Source: Bacteroidales bacterium UBA5537
GTDB lineage: Bacteria; Bacteroidota; Bacteroidia; Bacteroidales; Lentimicrobiaceae
NCBI GenBank assembly: GCA_002426025.1
Contig: DINP01000056.1
Span: 70,217 to 123,033 of the forward strand
Length of the DNA stretch: 52,817 nt
Reading direction: 5' to 3'
The notes under the pieces are model-generated. The model searched no databases, was not told the DNA's origin, and saw only the letters and a list, made by a program, of their open reading frames with translations. This document shows positions 51,472-52,817 of the stretch, piece after piece (within the stretch, counting starts at the first letter, position 1; each line of letters begins with the position of its first letter). A program made the position numbers and the translations under genes.

Positions 51472-52542
51472 ATGTCGGAGAATAAACTATCAGAAATCAG
51501 GGATTTTGACTCGACTAGTCTCGGAATGTTTCTTTACATGTGGCGTAAGCATCTGATAATAATAAGTTTATCTGCTGCAATCCTGGCTATTATCTTTTCA
51601 TCATCCTTCTTTATTACACCTCTTTACAAGTCAACAGTTGTATTATTTCCGGTTTCGAGCAATTCGGTATCCAAAGCCCTGCTTTCCGATCAGGTTGCTG
51701 CCAAGTCGGATATTCTTGAATTTGGTGAAGATGAGCAAACCGAGCAGATGCTGCAGATGCTTAATTCGAACATAATCCGCGACAGGGTTGTGCAGAAATT
51801 CAACCTGATGGAGCATTATGGGATTAATCCCCGTTCAAAGTATAAATATACCAGCCTTTACAACGAGTACGAAAGTAATATTACCTTCCGCCGCACCGAG
51901 TTTATGGCCGTAAAGATCTCGGTTCTTGACCGCGATCCGCAGATGGCGGCAGATATCGCCAACACCATCTCTGAACTGCTCGATTCAACAAAAAATTCGA
52001 TGCAGCGCGAAAGAGCTATGAAAGGCTTTTTAATAGTCCAGCAGGAATATAACCGCCTCTCTAATGAAATAGCTACCATGGAAGACTCGCTGAACAGGAT
52101 ACGCGAGTTTGGTGTGTTTGACTATGAGTCGCAATCTGAAATGATCAACCAGCAGCTTGCAATTGAAATCGCAAAAGGTAACACACGGGGAATCAAAGCA
52201 CTGGAAGAAAGACTCGCGGTTCTGGCGCGTTATGGAGGAGCCTATGTTTCGCTGCGCGACCAACTCGAGCATGAAAAGAAACAGTTGAGTTATCTGAAAG
52301 CCCGCTACGAAGAGGCCAAAGTTGATGCCGAAGAGAATCTGCCACAGAAATTTGTTGTTGAATCAGCCTATAAAGCTGAAAAAAAGACCTATCCGGTAAG
52401 ATGGATCATTGTTCTGATTACGACCCTGAGCGCATTTCTCATATCCGTTATGGTTATTATCAGTATTGAGAAATTTGCCAAACCGGGAACAGTAAAAAAA
52501 AAACTACATTTTCAAAAAAAAGAAGAATCAATTTCAGCATAA
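51472..52542 (+). CDS. Wzz/GumC-type polysaccharide chain-length determinant
   Basis: Inner-membrane polysaccharide co-polymerase. It has a cytoplasmic N-terminus, a first membrane helix (about residues 29-51), a long periplasmic helical region (about 60-300, including a coiled coil around 165-290) and a second membrane helix (about 309-331) after the proline-containing YPVRW segment. It lacks a C-terminal tyrosine kinase domain. Length 356 aa. The stop overlaps the next start by one base (TAATG). Confidence 0.88.
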   Translation: MSENKLSEIRDFDSTSLGMFLYMWRKHLIIISLSAAILAIIFSSSFFITPLYKSTVVLFPVSSNSVSKALLSDQVAAKSDILEFGEDEQTEQMLQMLNSNIIRDRVVQKFNLMEHYGINPRSKYKYTSLYNEYESNITFRRTEFMAVKISVLDRDPQMAADIANTISELLDSTKNSMQRERAMKGFLIVQQEYNRLSNEIATMEDSLNRIREFGVFDYESQSEMINQQLAIEIAKGNTRGIKALEERLAVLARYGGAYVSLRDQLEHEKKQLSYLKARYEEAKVDAEENLPQKFVVESAYKAEKKTYPVRWIIVLITTLSAFLISVMVIISIEKFAKPGTVKKKLHFQKKEESISA

Positions 52543-52817
52543 TGGATAATGTTAAGCCAACCATGGAAAACTATTTCAGTAATATTCACCTGATGCGAAT
52601 TTTCTTCAGGTGGAAGTGGCATCTGCTCATTATAATTGCTGTAGCAGGTTTGCTCGCTCTTATTTTTTCAGGTTCATATTTTATGAAACCCAGGTTTAAA
52701 TCATTTGCCCTGGTTTACCCATCAAATATTGCACCTTATTCTGATGAAAGTGAATCAGAACAGATGCTGCAATGGCTTCAGTCGAAAGACATCAAGGATA
52801 GTGTTATCAAAAAATTT
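52542..52817 (+). CDS. Second Wzz-like chain-length determinant (3' partial)
   Basis: Frame of 92 codons running off the window. It opens MDNVKPTMENYFSNIHLMRIFFRWKWHLLIIIAVAGLLALIFSGSYF, i.e. a short cytoplasmic tail and a membrane helix followed by a periplasmic start. It aligns with the preceding gene: both have IF(F)S at the end of the helix, a PxFKS/LYKS segment, and a later D/E-S-E-x-EQMLQ-W/M-L motif (SESEQMLQWLQSKDIKD versus DEQTEQMLQMLNSNIIRD). It is therefore a tandem paralogue, coupled by a one-base stop-start overlap. Confidence 0.85.
   Translation, partial: MDNVKPTMENYFSNIHLMRIFFRWKWHLLIIIAVAGLLALIFSGSYFMKPRFKSFALVYPSNIAPYSDESESEQMLQWLQSKDIKDSVIKKF

Overview
The window comes from a member of the Bacteroidota. 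Three secreted proteins end in type IX secretion (T9SS) C-terminal sorting domains, many genes are preceded by the TAnnTTTG promoter element of this phylum, and the nitrous oxide reductase cluster is of the Bacteroidota clade II type. An Rnf ion pump together with N2O respiration suggests a facultatively anaerobic Bacteroidales/Marinilabiliales-like organism. The exact lineage cannot be read from the sequence.

Layout. 1-3.75 kb: rnfC(partial)-D-G-E-A, a membrane ferredoxin:NAD oxidoreductase. 4.0-5.5 kb: an SRPBCC protein and an FtsE-type ATPase. 5.45-7.7 kb: two glycosyltransferases on the minus strand. 8.0-18.4 kb: three large T9SS cargo proteins (Asp-box protein; papain-like peptidase with beta-helix; FG-GAP/lamin-tail/Ig-like protein), interrupted by a rearrangement scar and a cluster of REP-like hairpins. 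18.8-20.8 kb: a minus-strand operon of sigma factor, small protein and ImmA/IrrE protease. 20.9-24.1 kb: a RAYT (REP-associated) transposase carrying an internal palindrome, a 420-bp array of 21-bp repeats, and a helical protein with a carboxypeptidase-regulatory-like domain.

24.4-37.6 kb is a defence island built inside a type I restriction-modification locus. The order is hsdM-hsdS-[ATPase/TOPRIM fusion]-scar-[three-gene CBASS: CD-NTase, E2-like protein with SEC-C motif, TIR-STING]-rloA-rloB-hsdR, followed by a small PD-(D/E)XK-like protein. 38.4 kb: a fasciclin lipoprotein. 39.3-45.8 kb: a minus-strand nos cluster (cytochrome c, nosZ, membrane protein, nosL, nosD, nosF, nosY). 46-52.8 kb: murB, a sodium:solute symporter, a glycosyltransferase, a flippase and two tandem Wzz-like genes, the last cut by the window end.

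Two observations stand out. First, the CBASS operon pairs a stand-alone ubiquitin-E2-like protein, which also carries a SEC-C zinc motif, with a TIR-STING effector. Second, two unrelated loci (hsdS/hsdR and immA/glycosyltransferase) each contain a composite scar joining the end of one flanking gene to the end of the other. In both cases the order is what is left when a second cargo block is added in tandem to an already occupied insertion slot.
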